Below, piece by piece: positions 43,982-52,636 of a DNA stretch of 64,000 nucleotides (its first letter is position 1; every line of letters begins with the position of its first letter). This DNA comes from Cyclobacteriaceae bacterium (GTDB lineage Bacteria > Bacteroidota > Bacteroidia > Cytophagales > Cyclobacteriaceae): NCBI GenBank assembly GCA_026129485.1, contig JAHCHY010000004.1, positions 174,354 to 238,353 of the forward strand, read 5' to 3'. The position numbers and the translations under genes were made by a program. Under the pieces are notes generated by a model. It worked only from the letters and a program-made list of their open reading frames with translations. It had not been told where the DNA came from and searched no databases.

Positions 43982-46306
43982 TTAAACTGACGGAACGGAT
44001 TCCGTTACGGTTCTTAGTTGCTTCGCTGCCTGGATCATGTTGCGCATGGCGGCATCGGTTTCCGGCCACTTGCGTGTTTTCAAGCCGCAATCCGGGTTTA
44101 CCCAAAGGTTACGCGCGGGCAACAGCTTCAATGCTTTTTCAAGCAAGGCCAGCATCTCTTCCGAAGTGGGCACACGCGGACTATGAATATCATATACACC
44201 GGGGCCTATCTCGTTCGGGTATTTGAAATCCACAAAGGCGTCTAACAGCTCCATCTGCGAACGCGAAGTTTCGATGGTAATTACATCCGCGTCCATATCG
44301 GCAATGCTGCGGATGATGTCGTTAAACTCGGAGTAGCACATGTGCGTGTGGATTTGTGTTTCATCGTTTACACCGGTTGATGCAATGCGGAAGGCGCGTA
44401 CTGCCCAATCCAAATACTCGTTCCAGTCAGCTCTGCGCAAAGGCAGCCCTTCGCGAATGGCAGGTTCATCGATCTGTATGATTTTAATGCCTGCCTTTTC
44501 CAAGTCCTGCACTTCATCGCGAATGGCTAAAGCAATTTGTATACACGTGTCTCTGCGCGGCTGGTCATCGCGCACGAACGACCATTGCAGAATGGTAACC
44601 GGCCCGGTGAGCATGCCTTTCATCGGCTTACCGGTAAGCGATTGTGCAAAGGTTGTCCACTTCACCGTCATCGGGTTAGGCCGTGATACATCGCCATAAA
44701 TAATAGGAGGCTTTACACAACGTGAGCCATAGCTCTGCACCCAGCCGTTTTTCGAGAACACGTATCCGTCAAGCTGTTCGCCAAAGTATTCCACCATGTC
44801 GTTGCGTTCAAACTCGCCATGCACGGGTACATCGATGCCGATTTCTTCCTGCCACTTTACGGCTTTTTCCGTTTCAGCTTCCAGCAGTTGGTCGTATTGC
44901 TCTTCTGTCAGCTCGCCCTTTTTCCATCTGGCACGCCAGCTTCGCACTTCATCGGTTTGAGGGAATGAACCAATGGAGGTAGTCGGGAACAACGGAAGGT
45001 TTAATGCCTGCTGTTGTTTTTTCTGGCGCACGGCAAACGGACTTTTACGCTGCTCATCATTAGCGGTAATGGCTTCGAGCCGTTTTTTTACTTCCGGCTT
45101 GTGAATGCGTGCGGATGCCTTGCGGCTGGCGACAGCTTGTTGGTTTTCGGTAAGCTGTAAGGCGGCTTCGGCTTTTGTCGCAGGTAACGAAAGCTTTTTA
45201 AGTGTAACCACTTCACTCAGCTTTTGTTTGGCAAAGGCCATCCAGTTTTTGATTTCGGGAAGCAATGTTTTTTCGTTGGTTTCCAGATCAAGATCGCACG
45301 GAGTGTGCAGCAGGGAGCATGAAGGTGCAATAAGCACACGCGTTTCGCCTAATTTGTTTACCGCTTGCTCGATCAGCACAAGCGATTTGGTATAATCGTT
45401 TTTCCAGATGTTGCGGCCATCCACTACGCCCAGCGAAAGACTCATTTTTTCCGGTAAGGCTTTTAATACATCATCAAGTTGTTGCGGATAGCGAACCAAG
45501 TCAACATGCAAGGCACATACGGGCAATGATGCAGCCAGCGCTGCGTTATCGCGCAAGCCATCGAAATAGGTGGCTGCAATTATTTTGAGCGAAGGGAACG
45601 CGCGTTTGATTTCAGCATATGCAAAACGATATGCTTCTTTGGCCTTTTCGGATAAGTCCATCGCGAGGAAAGGCTCATCGAACTGGATCCACTGCGCATC
45701 TAATTTATCGAGGCGTTTCAGCAGATCGGTGTAAACCGGCAGCAGGTTTTTGATAAGGTCAAGGCGGTTGAAGCCGCTTTCTTTTTCTTTGCCCAATAAT
45801 AAATAAGATACAGGCCCGATGAGTACAGGTTTGGTGATGATACCGAGTTGTTTGGCTTCGTAAAACTCATCAATCACTTTCGTGGAAAAGAGCTTGAATG
45901 GCTGGTTCTTATAAAATTCCGGCACGATGTAGTGGTAGTTGGTATCGAACCATTTGGTCATTTCCATCGCTGTAATATCAAGACCATTTTTTTGATAGCC
46001 CCGTGCCATAGCGAAATACAAATCGTGCTCGGTGTTCTCTTTGTTGAGGACCACTTCGTGGTAGCGTGCAGGAATGGCGTTTACCGTAAGCGACATATCG
46101 AGTACTTGATCGTAAAACGAAAAGTCGTTGCTCGGAATAAGGTCGATGCCGGCTTGTTTTTGCAACAGCCAGTTTTCCTGCCGGATGTTGCGGCCTACTG
46201 CCAGTAAATTTTTTAAGGTTGATTTTCCTGACCAGTAACTTTCACTGGCCTTTTTGAGTTCGCGTTGGCTGCCAATGCGCGGGTAGCCAAGGTTGTGCGT
46301 AAGCAT
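43982..46306 (-). CDS. metE: cobalamin-independent methionine synthase
   Basis: A 774-residue enzyme that transfers the methyl group of 5-methyltetrahydropteroyl-triglutamate to homocysteine without B12. Two halves are present: an N-terminal half starting THNLGYPRIGSQRELKKA, and the catalytic C-terminal half. The zinc ligands are visible in IHTHMCYSEF (His and Cys) and NPDCGLKTRKW (Cys), with the DEPAIREGLPLRR block for homocysteine/folate. The ATG at 46306 fits other MetE proteins; an ATG at 46330 and a GTG at 46357 would only add unconserved residues. Upstream lies a cobalamin riboswitch, so I infer that B12 turns the gene off, presumably in favour of a MetH encoded elsewhere. Confidence 0.95.
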   Translation of the reverse strand: MLTHNLGYPRIGSQRELKKASESYWSGKSTLKNLLAVGRNIRQENWLLQKQAGIDLIPSNDFSFYDQVLDMSLTVNAIPARYHEVVLNKENTEHDLYFAMARGYQKNGLDITAMEMTKWFDTNYHYIVPEFYKNQPFKLFSTKVIDEFYEAKQLGIITKPVLIGPVSYLLLGKEKESGFNRLDLIKNLLPVYTDLLKRLDKLDAQWIQFDEPFLAMDLSEKAKEAYRFAYAEIKRAFPSLKIIAATYFDGLRDNAALAASLPVCALHVDLVRYPQQLDDVLKALPEKMSLSLGVVDGRNIWKNDYTKSLVLIEQAVNKLGETRVLIAPSCSLLHTPCDLDLETNEKTLLPEIKNWMAFAKQKLSEVVTLKKLSLPATKAEAALQLTENQQAVASRKASARIHKPEVKKRLEAITANDEQRKSPFAVRQKKQQQALNLPLFPTTSIGSFPQTDEVRSWRARWKKGELTEEQYDQLLEAETEKAVKWQEEIGIDVPVHGEFERNDMVEYFGEQLDGYVFSKNGWVQSYGSRCVKPPIIYGDVSRPNPMTVKWTTFAQSLTGKPMKGMLTGPVTILQWSFVRDDQPRRDTCIQIALAIRDEVQDLEKAGIKIIQIDEPAIREGLPLRRADWNEYLDWAVRAFRIASTGVNDETQIHTHMCYSEFNDIIRSIADMDADVITIETSRSQMELLDAFVDFKYPNEIGPGVYDIHSPRVPTSEEMLALLEKALKLLPARNLWVNPDCGLKTRKWPETDAAMRNMIQAAKQLRTVTESVPSV

Positions 46307-46473
46307 AGTGCTTTTGTTTAAGTGAAACATAGTTGTTCCGTGCAACGGTTTAATCACCGTGCTTACGCGATTGAAAACAGGAAAGGAAATAACATACGGA
46401 ATCCGGGAACGGGGATTCCGAAAAAGTATCTATGCCTGACGGGTGCTTCATTTCGCGAAAGCAATGGTCAATG

Positions 46474-46662
46474 CGTTGCTGGCAAGTCTCCTGGCTTCCC
46501 CGACTTTGTCCGCCTTCTCGCCCCGATGTGTCGGGGCAATGGCATTATTGAACAAAGCTTTTCCCGCAGGTGCGGGACGGGATTACAGTTGCGCGACAGC
46601 CCGTGATTTGCACACGGTTCCTTATTAATCTTCCCGATGGCTATCGGGAAGAACCTGCAACG
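46474..46662 (-). promoter_or_regulatory. cobalamin (AdoCbl-type) riboswitch upstream of metE
   Basis: On the minus strand: P1 strand CGTTGC (46662-46657), a GGAACCGTGTGCAAATCACG core, the highly conserved GCTGTCGCGCAACTGTAAT, then GGGGAAGCCAGGAGACTTGC (B12 box) and the closing GCAACG (46479-46474). A hairpin CGGAATCC/GGATTCCG at 46397-46420 between aptamer and metE may be part of the expression platform. The aptamer carries an inserted-looking palindrome CCCGATAGCCATCGGG (about 46633-46648) in a variable arm. It should lower metE expression when cobalamin is present. Confidence 0.92.
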
Positions 46663-46737
46663 GCTTTGATGGTGCATCAAACAATGAACGGGTTTGGTAA
46701 AAGTACAAATAATTAAACTAATGATATTGTGTCAGGG

Positions 46738-46899
46738 GTCGGACTACCAGGGCTGACGCATCTAAATTTTGAAATGTCATAAAATCACAAATTTTAAACA
46801 CATAGGCACATAGTTCACATAAGAGTATATCAAAAAATCTATGTCTTCTATGCTTCTATGTGGTTAAAAAATAAGATGCGTCAGCCCTGGTCGGACTAC
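46738..46899. mobile_element. MITE-like element with 16-bp terminal inverted repeats and 10-bp target duplication
   Basis: CAGGGCTGACGCATCT (46748-46763) is repeated as its exact complement at 46874-46889, and GTCGGACTAC flanks both ends as a direct repeat (46738-46747 and 46890-46899). The exact border is uncertain by one or two bases because TIR and duplication share letters. The 142-base interior has no gene but contains a CACATAG palindrome (46792-46868). The right duplication overlaps the stop codon of the serine hydrolase gene. No transposase is encoded, so movement would need one in trans. Confidence 0.85.
46792..46868. repeat. palindromic repeat, CACATAG family, copy 2
   Basis: TTTTAAACACATAGGCACATAG (left) pairs with CTATGCTTCTATGTGGTTAA (right) imperfectly. 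It shares CACATAG, CATAG and TTAA blocks with the palindrome at 14455-14547. It forms the core of the MITE-like element. Confidence 0.75.
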
Positions 46900-48020
46900 T
46901 TCTCCACAAAATTATCGTACAAAATTCCGATGGTTTTTTTCTGCACAGGACGCATACCGGGTTGTGTATCAGGCAGGCAACCGTTGGTAATTACCACAAA
47001 CCCGTATTTCTTTTTCGGATTGAAAAACATCGCGCTGTATAAGCCATAGGCCGAGCCGGTATGTCCTTTTAAAATTGTTCCGGGTATTAATGTGCTTACT
47101 GTGCTGATGGCAAGCCCGTAGCCGGCCTCTTCTGCTATAACCTGCTGCATGGTTTTGGCGCTTTTGCGCGAGATTATTCTTTTGCCTTTGTACGCGCCAT
47201 AATTCATGTGCATGGTCATGTAACGGGCAAGGTCTTGCGCCCCGATTTTTACTCCGCCTGTGGGCGAAAAGATCGGGGTGCTGTAACCAAACTCGTAATT
47301 CTTTATTTGCTCACTTCTGGAAGCATACGCCTGTGGTTCGGGTTTAAGGCCGAGGGCAGAGTCGTATGTATAAAGCGTGGCAAACCTGCGTGCATCCAGC
47401 GAATCAACATTATGTCCGCCATATAGCCCAAGGGGCTTGATAATATGCTTGCGGATATACACATCAAAACGTTCGCCCGATACACGTTCGATTACGGTGC
47501 CTGTTATGTTGTAGTTAAGATTGCAATACTCGTATTGTGAGCCGGGTTCGCTGTTGTAACATTTTGCCCAGTCGGGGTTTTTGGCCGGGTTGATCACATC
47601 TAATGTAAAATACCCATTGCGATCGCTGATGCCGGATGTGTGCGACATAACCATGCGCAACGTAATTACCTTATCGGGATAGTTGGGGTTTCTTATCGTA
47701 AAGCCAATCAATTTACTAATGTCGTCATCTAAACTCAGTTTCTTTTTTTCAACAAGTTGCATAATGGCTGTTGCCGAAAACGATTTGGAGATAGAAGCAA
47801 TGCGAAAGATGCTGCTGTCGCTGAGCGGAATTTGTTTCGCTGCATCCTGCCATCCGAAGTTTTTGGTGTAAACGATCTCTCCTTTTTTGACCACAGCCAC
47901 AGCAAGGCCAACGGTTTTAAGCTCATCGGCCAGCGCCTGTAATTCCTGGCTTGCCCGTTCCGGTTGCGAAAAGCTTTTTACGGAGAAAAGAAATGTCAGC
48001 AGGAACAGGTGTGCTTTCAT
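46896..48020 (-). CDS. serine hydrolase (class C beta-lactamase-like)
   Basis: A 374-residue exported protein of the beta-lactamase/transpeptidase-like family. The signal peptide ends SFSQ. The SxxK nucleophile motif is in IASISKSF, YxN in YCNLNYN, and the third motif is HTG (GHTGSAYG). The substrate is unknown: peptidoglycan stem peptides, esters or D-amino acid peptides are possible. The ATG at 48020 was preferred over a TTG at 48041 because it begins the signal peptide. GC is normal for the window, unlike the serine hydrolase at 41558. The TAG stop lies in the right target duplication of the MITE-like element, so the insertion spared the last codon. Confidence 0.87.
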   Translation of the reverse strand: MKAHLFLLTFLFSVKSFSQPERASQELQALADELKTVGLAVAVVKKGEIVYTKNFGWQDAAKQIPLSDSSIFRIASISKSFSATAIMQLVEKKKLSLDDDISKLIGFTIRNPNYPDKVITLRMVMSHTSGISDRNGYFTLDVINPAKNPDWAKCYNSEPGSQYEYCNLNYNITGTVIERVSGERFDVYIRKHIIKPLGLYGGHNVDSLDARRFATLYTYDSALGLKPEPQAYASRSEQIKNYEFGYSTPIFSPTGGVKIGAQDLARYMTMHMNYGAYKGKRIISRKSAKTMQQVIAEEAGYGLAISTVSTLIPGTILKGHTGSAYGLYSAMFFNPKKKYGFVVITNGCLPDTQPGMRPVQKKTIGILYDNFVEK

Positions 48021-48064
48021 AGTATTGTGATTGAAGTGCAATATAAATACTTCTGTCAGCCTTT

Positions 48065-48097
48065 AGACCTATAAGGTTTCCAAAACCTTATAGGTCT
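48065..48097. repeat. perfect 15-bp palindrome with 3-base loop
   Basis: AGACCTATAAGGTTT (48065-48079) and AAACCTTATAGGTCT (48083-48097) are exact complements. Part of the sequence (TATAGGTCTT) repeats again at 48105. It lies between the small membrane protein gene and the serine hydrolase, both on the minus strand. It may be a REP-type repeat or a terminator without a good T run. Confidence 0.85.
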
Positions 48098-48102
48098 TGG
48101 TG

Positions 48103-48558
48103 TTATAGGTCTTTACGTTTGAAATACTGCCCGGCCCGCCAGGCAATCGGCAACCCGATACAGACAAACAGAATAGCTATCGCAATCAAGGCTTTGCTTG
48201 TTATAACAGGTTGGAGGCCAATGTAGCTGAACCGAACCACAACCTGTGTAGTTACCAGCCAGGCTGTAATACAGATCAGGAAGGCATTCAGCGCTGTGCT
48301 GATGTGCAGCATGCGCCATTTCGGGTAAGCCCAATAAAAACTGAAAGTGCAGGCAAACGCAATGAGGTAATGTGCTGCCAATCCAAGAAGCTGAACTTCT
48401 ATGCCACCGGAGTAAGCGGCTTTTCCAAGCAGTCCGCTTGCGATATAGGTTAAAACCTGCGCAGGCGTTACGCCATTGGCAACATAAGCATGGATGCAGG
48501 CCGCCACAATATCCAGCGTGCCTGCAAGCAGGGTGGTAATTAAAACAGATTTACGCAT
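48103..48558 (-). CDS. small integral membrane protein of unknown function
   Basis: A 151-residue protein with four hydrophobic helices (about residues 5-25, 58-80, 86-108 and 118-142) and a basic C terminus (YFKRKDL). No motif is recognised. It starts 8 bases after the ccmF stop on the same strand, so it may be cotranscribed with the ccm genes, though the link could be chance. Start ATG at 48558. Confidence 0.65.
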   Translation of the reverse strand: MRKSVLITTLLAGTLDIVAACIHAYVANGVTPAQVLTYIASGLLGKAAYSGGIEVQLLGLAAHYLIAFACTFSFYWAYPKWRMLHISTALNAFLICITAWLVTTQVVVRFSYIGLQPVITSKALIAIAILFVCIGLPIAWRAGQYFKRKDL

Positions 48559-48566
48559 AGCGGTGA

Positions 48567-51095
48567 TCAGGAGTTATTCTCCTTACGAAAATCCTTAAAC
48601 CTGCGCACCATTGCAACAGTAAAGCCGACCATAAGCACACCGGTGCCCAGCCACAACACATTAATAAGCGGCATTTCAATGGCTTTGATAATCACCCAAT
48701 CCTTTTGGCGGGTGTTGACCCCGAGCGAAAACTCACCACTATCCGGGTGAATGTTGAGCAGGGTAATCTTTACGCCCAGATCGTTTATTTCAGACGGGAT
48801 GCGCCCTACCTGGCTTTTGTTACGGATCAGGAAGACAGGTTCGGCATAGTATTCATCGCGCTCGCCTGTTACCTTGATTTTGGCCTTAACGGCTACATCT
48901 TCTTCATCCAGCTTAAAGCCGTCTATCTCGTGTATGCGAACTACTTCTTCCAAAACGGCCACATAATCGTTTACGAAAAACGGCTGATTCAGGTGCACAC
49001 GTTCTTCAGTCAGCTCACTCCACTCGGGCTCTTCTTCACGGCTCATCGGTAACGATACGTGTGTATATAAATCGCGGCCGGCATGGCGCTCAATATCCGG
49101 TGAAGCGACAAATCCGCCCATAGCGGGGTTGATTTGCACACGCGGGAACAGCACGGCAGCCACTTTGCCATCTTTGCGAAGCTCTACTTCATAGAAGGTG
49201 TTTTCCGGGTTGATCGCGAATGTATCGCGGGCATTCAGGATTTTCTTGTCTTTAAAGTAAATGTCTTGCGTGGCTACCACTTTGTACGGATCGGTTGTGA
49301 GATCAATATGGTTTTTGCTTACATAGCCGTTTATGCCGTTGGGCTTAACCCGTTCGCCCAGGTATTCAATTTCGTAACCGGCCATGGTGCGTGTTTCGTG
49401 GATAAACAGCAGCAGGTTATCGCGGTTAAACTCGGTAGGCAGGTCTTTTGAAATAAGCATGCCCGTGTTGTTGAGCGATACCACCTGCGAGTACCCGGCT
49501 GAGAACATGATGCCGATCAGCATCAATCCCACGCCAATGTGAGCCACCGCTCCGCCCGAAAGCGATTTGTTTACCTTGCTTACCGCGAACAGCACTTTCA
49601 GGTTGGACACGATCAGGTAAACACCGGCTAAGGTAAGCGCCATGTAAGCCGGCTTGTATATCCGCCCAAGCGAAATGATAACAGCGAATACAATAAGTGA
49701 GATCAAAAACGGGTAGAGCAATTCTTTTGTCAGCGAATGCTTATCTATTTTACGCCACCAGAAAAACTGCGCGGTGCCTGAGCCGAGGGCTATCAGCACC
49801 CCGAACCAGATTTGAAAGCGGGAGTAATATTGAACCTGCCGGTCTCCGGGTACAGCTAACCGTAAGTCTAAACCAACCCAGCTACCCATTTCATTTATTA
49901 CCGGGTAGGATGTAGGATAGATAACTTGGAACCCGGTAAAGCACAGAAGAGTAGCGCCAATAAAAATCCAGAACTCGCGCGAGTAAACGGTTATTTCTTT
50001 TTGTGATGAAGGGATATGCTTCCAGCGTACAATAGCCAATACAATGGCAGCAACTGTGAAGAACAAAAGATAGATCAGCAACTGGCCGGATAAACCTAAA
50101 TCGGTAAAGGAATGCACGGAAGCATCGCCCAAAATACCACTGCGGGTTAAGAATGTGGAGTAGAGAATCAGTACAAACACAGCAATCGTTAAGATAACAG
50201 AGCTTTTAAGTGCAGTTTGGCTATTCTTGTAAACGATCATGGTGTGGATAGACGCAATCATGATCAGCCACGGCACATATACCGCGTTTTCAACCGGGTC
50301 CCAGTTCCAGTATCCGCCAAAGTTCAGGGTTTCATAAGCCCAGTATCCGCCCATTAAAATACCAAGCCCTAATATGCCGGCTCCAAGCAGCGTCCACGGC
50401 AGGGCAGGCTTGATCCATTCGGCATACTGCTTTTGCCACAAGCCGGCCATGCAAAATGCAAAGGGTACAAGCGTTAACGCGAAGCCGAGAAATAAAGTAG
50501 GCGGATGTATTACCATCCAATAGTTTTGAAGCAACGGATTCAGTCCGCTGCCATCTTTCGGAATAAAATCAGGCTGAATGCTGAAGATAGGATCGTCAAT
50601 GGCATCGCGCAGCAAAATGAAAGGCGAGCTCCCCAGCTTAAGATCGAGGAAGGGAATAACAACTCCCAGAATCATTGAAGCGAGAAAAGCCTGCACTAAG
50701 CTGAAGACCACCATCACGGGCGCTTCCCATTTTTTTTGGGTGTGAATAAGCACAATGCCGATTAATGCCTGCCAGAAAATCCACAATAAAAAGCTGCCTT
50801 CCTGGCCTTCCCAAAAGCAGGACACCATGTATTGAGCCGGCAGTTGCCGCGAAGAATGGCTGTAGGCGTAGTGATATTCAAAGTAGTGCTGGTAAATGAT
50901 CACAAACAGGCAAACCACCACACCCAGCACAGCAACGAGGTGCGTGTAAAATGCTACACGTGCATTTTTGCGCCATGGCTCGCGCAGGCTATCGGTACTG
51001 TAAATGGTTTTCCAGTAAGCGAATACGCTGATAAGAGAAGTAACAAATGAGAGGATAATGAAAAGGTGCCCCAGGTCGCCAATGAAGTAATGCAT
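48567..51095 (-). CDS. ccmF: cytochrome c-type biogenesis protein CcmF (heme lyase)
   Basis: An 842-residue membrane protein with about 14 helices and a large periplasmic region (about 530-800). The WWD heme-handling motif is clear (GGYWNWDPVENAVYVPWL, near residue 245-262), and conserved His residues flank it, as in CcmF/NrfE. It should ligate heme to apocytochrome c in the periplasm. It is encoded after ccmE in a minus-strand run with ccmD-like, ccmC and ccmB. ccmA, ccmG and ccmH are not in the window. Start ATG at 51095. Confidence 0.92.
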   Translation of the reverse strand: MHYFIGDLGHLFIILSFVTSLISVFAYWKTIYSTDSLREPWRKNARVAFYTHLVAVLGVVVCLFVIIYQHYFEYHYAYSHSSRQLPAQYMVSCFWEGQEGSFLLWIFWQALIGIVLIHTQKKWEAPVMVVFSLVQAFLASMILGVVIPFLDLKLGSSPFILLRDAIDDPIFSIQPDFIPKDGSGLNPLLQNYWMVIHPPTLFLGFALTLVPFAFCMAGLWQKQYAEWIKPALPWTLLGAGILGLGILMGGYWAYETLNFGGYWNWDPVENAVYVPWLIMIASIHTMIVYKNSQTALKSSVILTIAVFVLILYSTFLTRSGILGDASVHSFTDLGLSGQLLIYLLFFTVAAIVLAIVRWKHIPSSQKEITVYSREFWIFIGATLLCFTGFQVIYPTSYPVINEMGSWVGLDLRLAVPGDRQVQYYSRFQIWFGVLIALGSGTAQFFWWRKIDKHSLTKELLYPFLISLIVFAVIISLGRIYKPAYMALTLAGVYLIVSNLKVLFAVSKVNKSLSGGAVAHIGVGLMLIGIMFSAGYSQVVSLNNTGMLISKDLPTEFNRDNLLLFIHETRTMAGYEIEYLGERVKPNGINGYVSKNHIDLTTDPYKVVATQDIYFKDKKILNARDTFAINPENTFYEVELRKDGKVAAVLFPRVQINPAMGGFVASPDIERHAGRDLYTHVSLPMSREEEPEWSELTEERVHLNQPFFVNDYVAVLEEVVRIHEIDGFKLDEEDVAVKAKIKVTGERDEYYAEPVFLIRNKSQVGRIPSEINDLGVKITLLNIHPDSGEFSLGVNTRQKDWVIIKAIEMPLINVLWLGTGVLMVGFTVAMVRRFKDFRKENNS

Positions 51096-51120
51096 TACTG
51101 CGCAGATTTAAGTACGGATG

Positions 51121-51534
51121 TCAAAGGCTGCTGGTATTGATTTTTTCTTCCTGGTATTTGGAAGGGCACTTGAGCAGGATTTTGCTGGCTACAAACGAAT
51201 TGTTCTGGTAGCTGCCGATAACCACCACTTTTTCGGAGCGGGTAAAATCGGGCGGCATGGGCTCGTTGTAATACACTTTTTGCTCTTTCTGGTTTTCATC
51301 CACCAGTATGAAGGAGAATGAAAGCTTATCAGCGCTTTTTTCGATGCCTACAATATTGCCGTTGGCATCTTTTTTAAGATCGCCCACCACGTGTAATTTT
51401 GTGGTGTTCCCGTTGGAGGCCATCTGGTAGGCCTGGTCGAACGATACATAAGTGCTGGCATCACCGGTATTGGCAATGATGATCCCAATAGCGGCTGCAA
51501 TAACAACAAGGGCAAAAATGTGCGACTTCTTCAT
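51121..51534 (-). CDS. ccmE: cytochrome c maturation protein CcmE, cysteine variant
   Basis: A 137-residue heme chaperone with one N-terminal membrane anchor (about 6-22) and a periplasmic OB-fold domain. The position that in most CcmE proteins is the heme-binding His (HxxxY) is Cys here: C123-P-S-K-Y127. This CxxxY form is known from archaeal and some bacterial systems and still carries heme. It is encoded between the ccmD-like gene and ccmF. A 95-bp inverted-repeat element lies just upstream, inside the operon. Confidence 0.92.
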   Translation of the reverse strand: MKKSHIFALVVIAAAIGIIIANTGDASTYVSFDQAYQMASNGNTTKLHVVGDLKKDANGNIVGIEKSADKLSFSFILVDENQKEQKVYYNEPMPPDFTRSEKVVVIGSYQNNSFVASKILLKCPSKYQEEKINTSSL

Positions 51535-51613
51535 AATCTCCTGATTTTACCGGACTGCAAAGGTACGGTCAAAATCAACTTGAGTTGTTAAAAAGTTGTG
51601 ATTTTCACCCGGA

Positions 51614-51708
51614 ATCCAATTTCGTTTAGTTAAGCTTTTTTTATGGCCTCACCTCCTGTCCTCTCCAAAGGAGAGGAAGATCAGGGTCTTAACTAAACGA
51701 AATTGGAT
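51614..51708. mobile_element. 95-bp inverted-repeat element inside the ccm operon
   Basis: Perfect 21-bp arms ATCCAATTTCGTTTAGTTAAG (given here as positions 51614-51634) and 51688-51708 enclose a second hairpin (TCCTCTCC AAA GGAGAGGA, 51659-51677). The right arm touches the stop of the ccmD-like gene. It resembles a MITE or REP and could fold into a very stable RNA. No target duplication is clear. It may shape processing or stability of the ccm transcript. Confidence 0.8.
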
Positions 51709-51941
51709 CAGGAATGAGAACCGGGGGGTAGCTTTTTTTCGATTTTGGAGATTCTCCTGTCAACCCGGATAAGCAGGATAATCATGGCAGTTAAAATAAT
51801 CAGTATCCCGGCAACTACGGTATAAATTTTTCCATCCTGCCTTAAAATGTCTGCCATTTCAACCTTTTCGGGAGATTGAGAAAATGATTCCAGTGTCCCC
51901 AAAACCAGGGCAACCAAACTGATAATTCTAAATCGCTTCAT
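51708..51941 (-). CDS. CcmD-like small membrane protein
   Basis: A 77-residue protein with a cleavable or anchoring N-terminal signal (about 1-20), then a single membrane helix (about 40-58) and a basic tail RVDRRISKIEKK. CcmD is a short helper that releases holo-CcmE from CcmABC. Position between ccmC and ccmE supports the call, with the sequence signal itself weak. The start overlaps the end of ccmC by 14 bases. Confidence 0.75.
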   Translation of the reverse strand: MKRFRIISLVALVLGTLESFSQSPEKVEMADILRQDGKIYTVVAGILIILTAMIILLIRVDRRISKIEKKLPPGSHS

Positions 51942-52602
51942 CTTGTAGCTTTTTTAAAGACCGTAATCTCAGGAACAGGGTTAGAAACCACCACCCTAAT
52001 GCGATAAAGGCAATGATGGCGGTATAGACCACTAATTTCATGTTATGAGAAGTATCAAATAATCTGAAAGTGGGGTTATCACCGCTTCCGGGGTGAAGTG
52101 AGTCTGTCATTCGGGGGAGTATATAAATCAGTGGAATAAAAACCATGTACGCGAATATGTTATAGGCAGCGCTGAACCTGCCTCGTTGCGTTTCATCTTC
52201 TAAGGAAGCTCTTAAAACGAAATAGGCGGAGTAAATCAAAAGGCCGATGGTTGTATTGTTAAGCTTGGGATCGTTGGTCCAAAACGTTCCCCACGTTGCA
52301 TTTCCCCAAAGCATGCCGGTAACTAACCCCAAACCGCCAAAGAGGAAAGCCACTTTTACAGATTCAATCGCCCTGTCATCGAATGTTATGTTATTCGTAC
52401 GCAGGTATTGAATGGATGCCCAAACGGAATAAGTAAACTGAAACATCATCGCAAACCACATGGGAACATGGAAATAGTTCATGCGGATGCTTTCGTTGAG
52501 AATATGCAGCCTTGGTACAGGAATGAGAAACCCACCTATCACGGTATAATACAGGAGTATGATCGTTACCACCTTCCACCATTCCAATTTGAATTTGTTC
52601 AT
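51928..52602 (-). CDS. ccmC: heme exporter protein CcmC
   Basis: A 224-residue protein with six hydrophobic helices and the CcmC WWD-region (MLWGNATWGTFWTNDPKL, near residue 97-115) and conserved His residues (HVPMW at about 45 and SHNMKL at about 184). CcmC loads heme onto CcmE. It lies between ccmB and the ccmD-like gene. Start ATG at 52602. Confidence 0.9.
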   Translation of the reverse strand: MNKFKLEWWKVVTIILLYYTVIGGFLIPVPRLHILNESIRMNYFHVPMWFAMMFQFTYSVWASIQYLRTNNITFDDRAIESVKVAFLFGGLGLVTGMLWGNATWGTFWTNDPKLNNTTIGLLIYSAYFVLRASLEDETQRGRFSAAYNIFAYMVFIPLIYILPRMTDSLHPGSGDNPTFRLFDTSHNMKLVVYTAIIAFIALGWWFLTLFLRLRSLKKLQDEAI

Positions 52603-52636
52603 AGTAAGCTGTTGATAAACCTTGCCTTAAAGAGCG

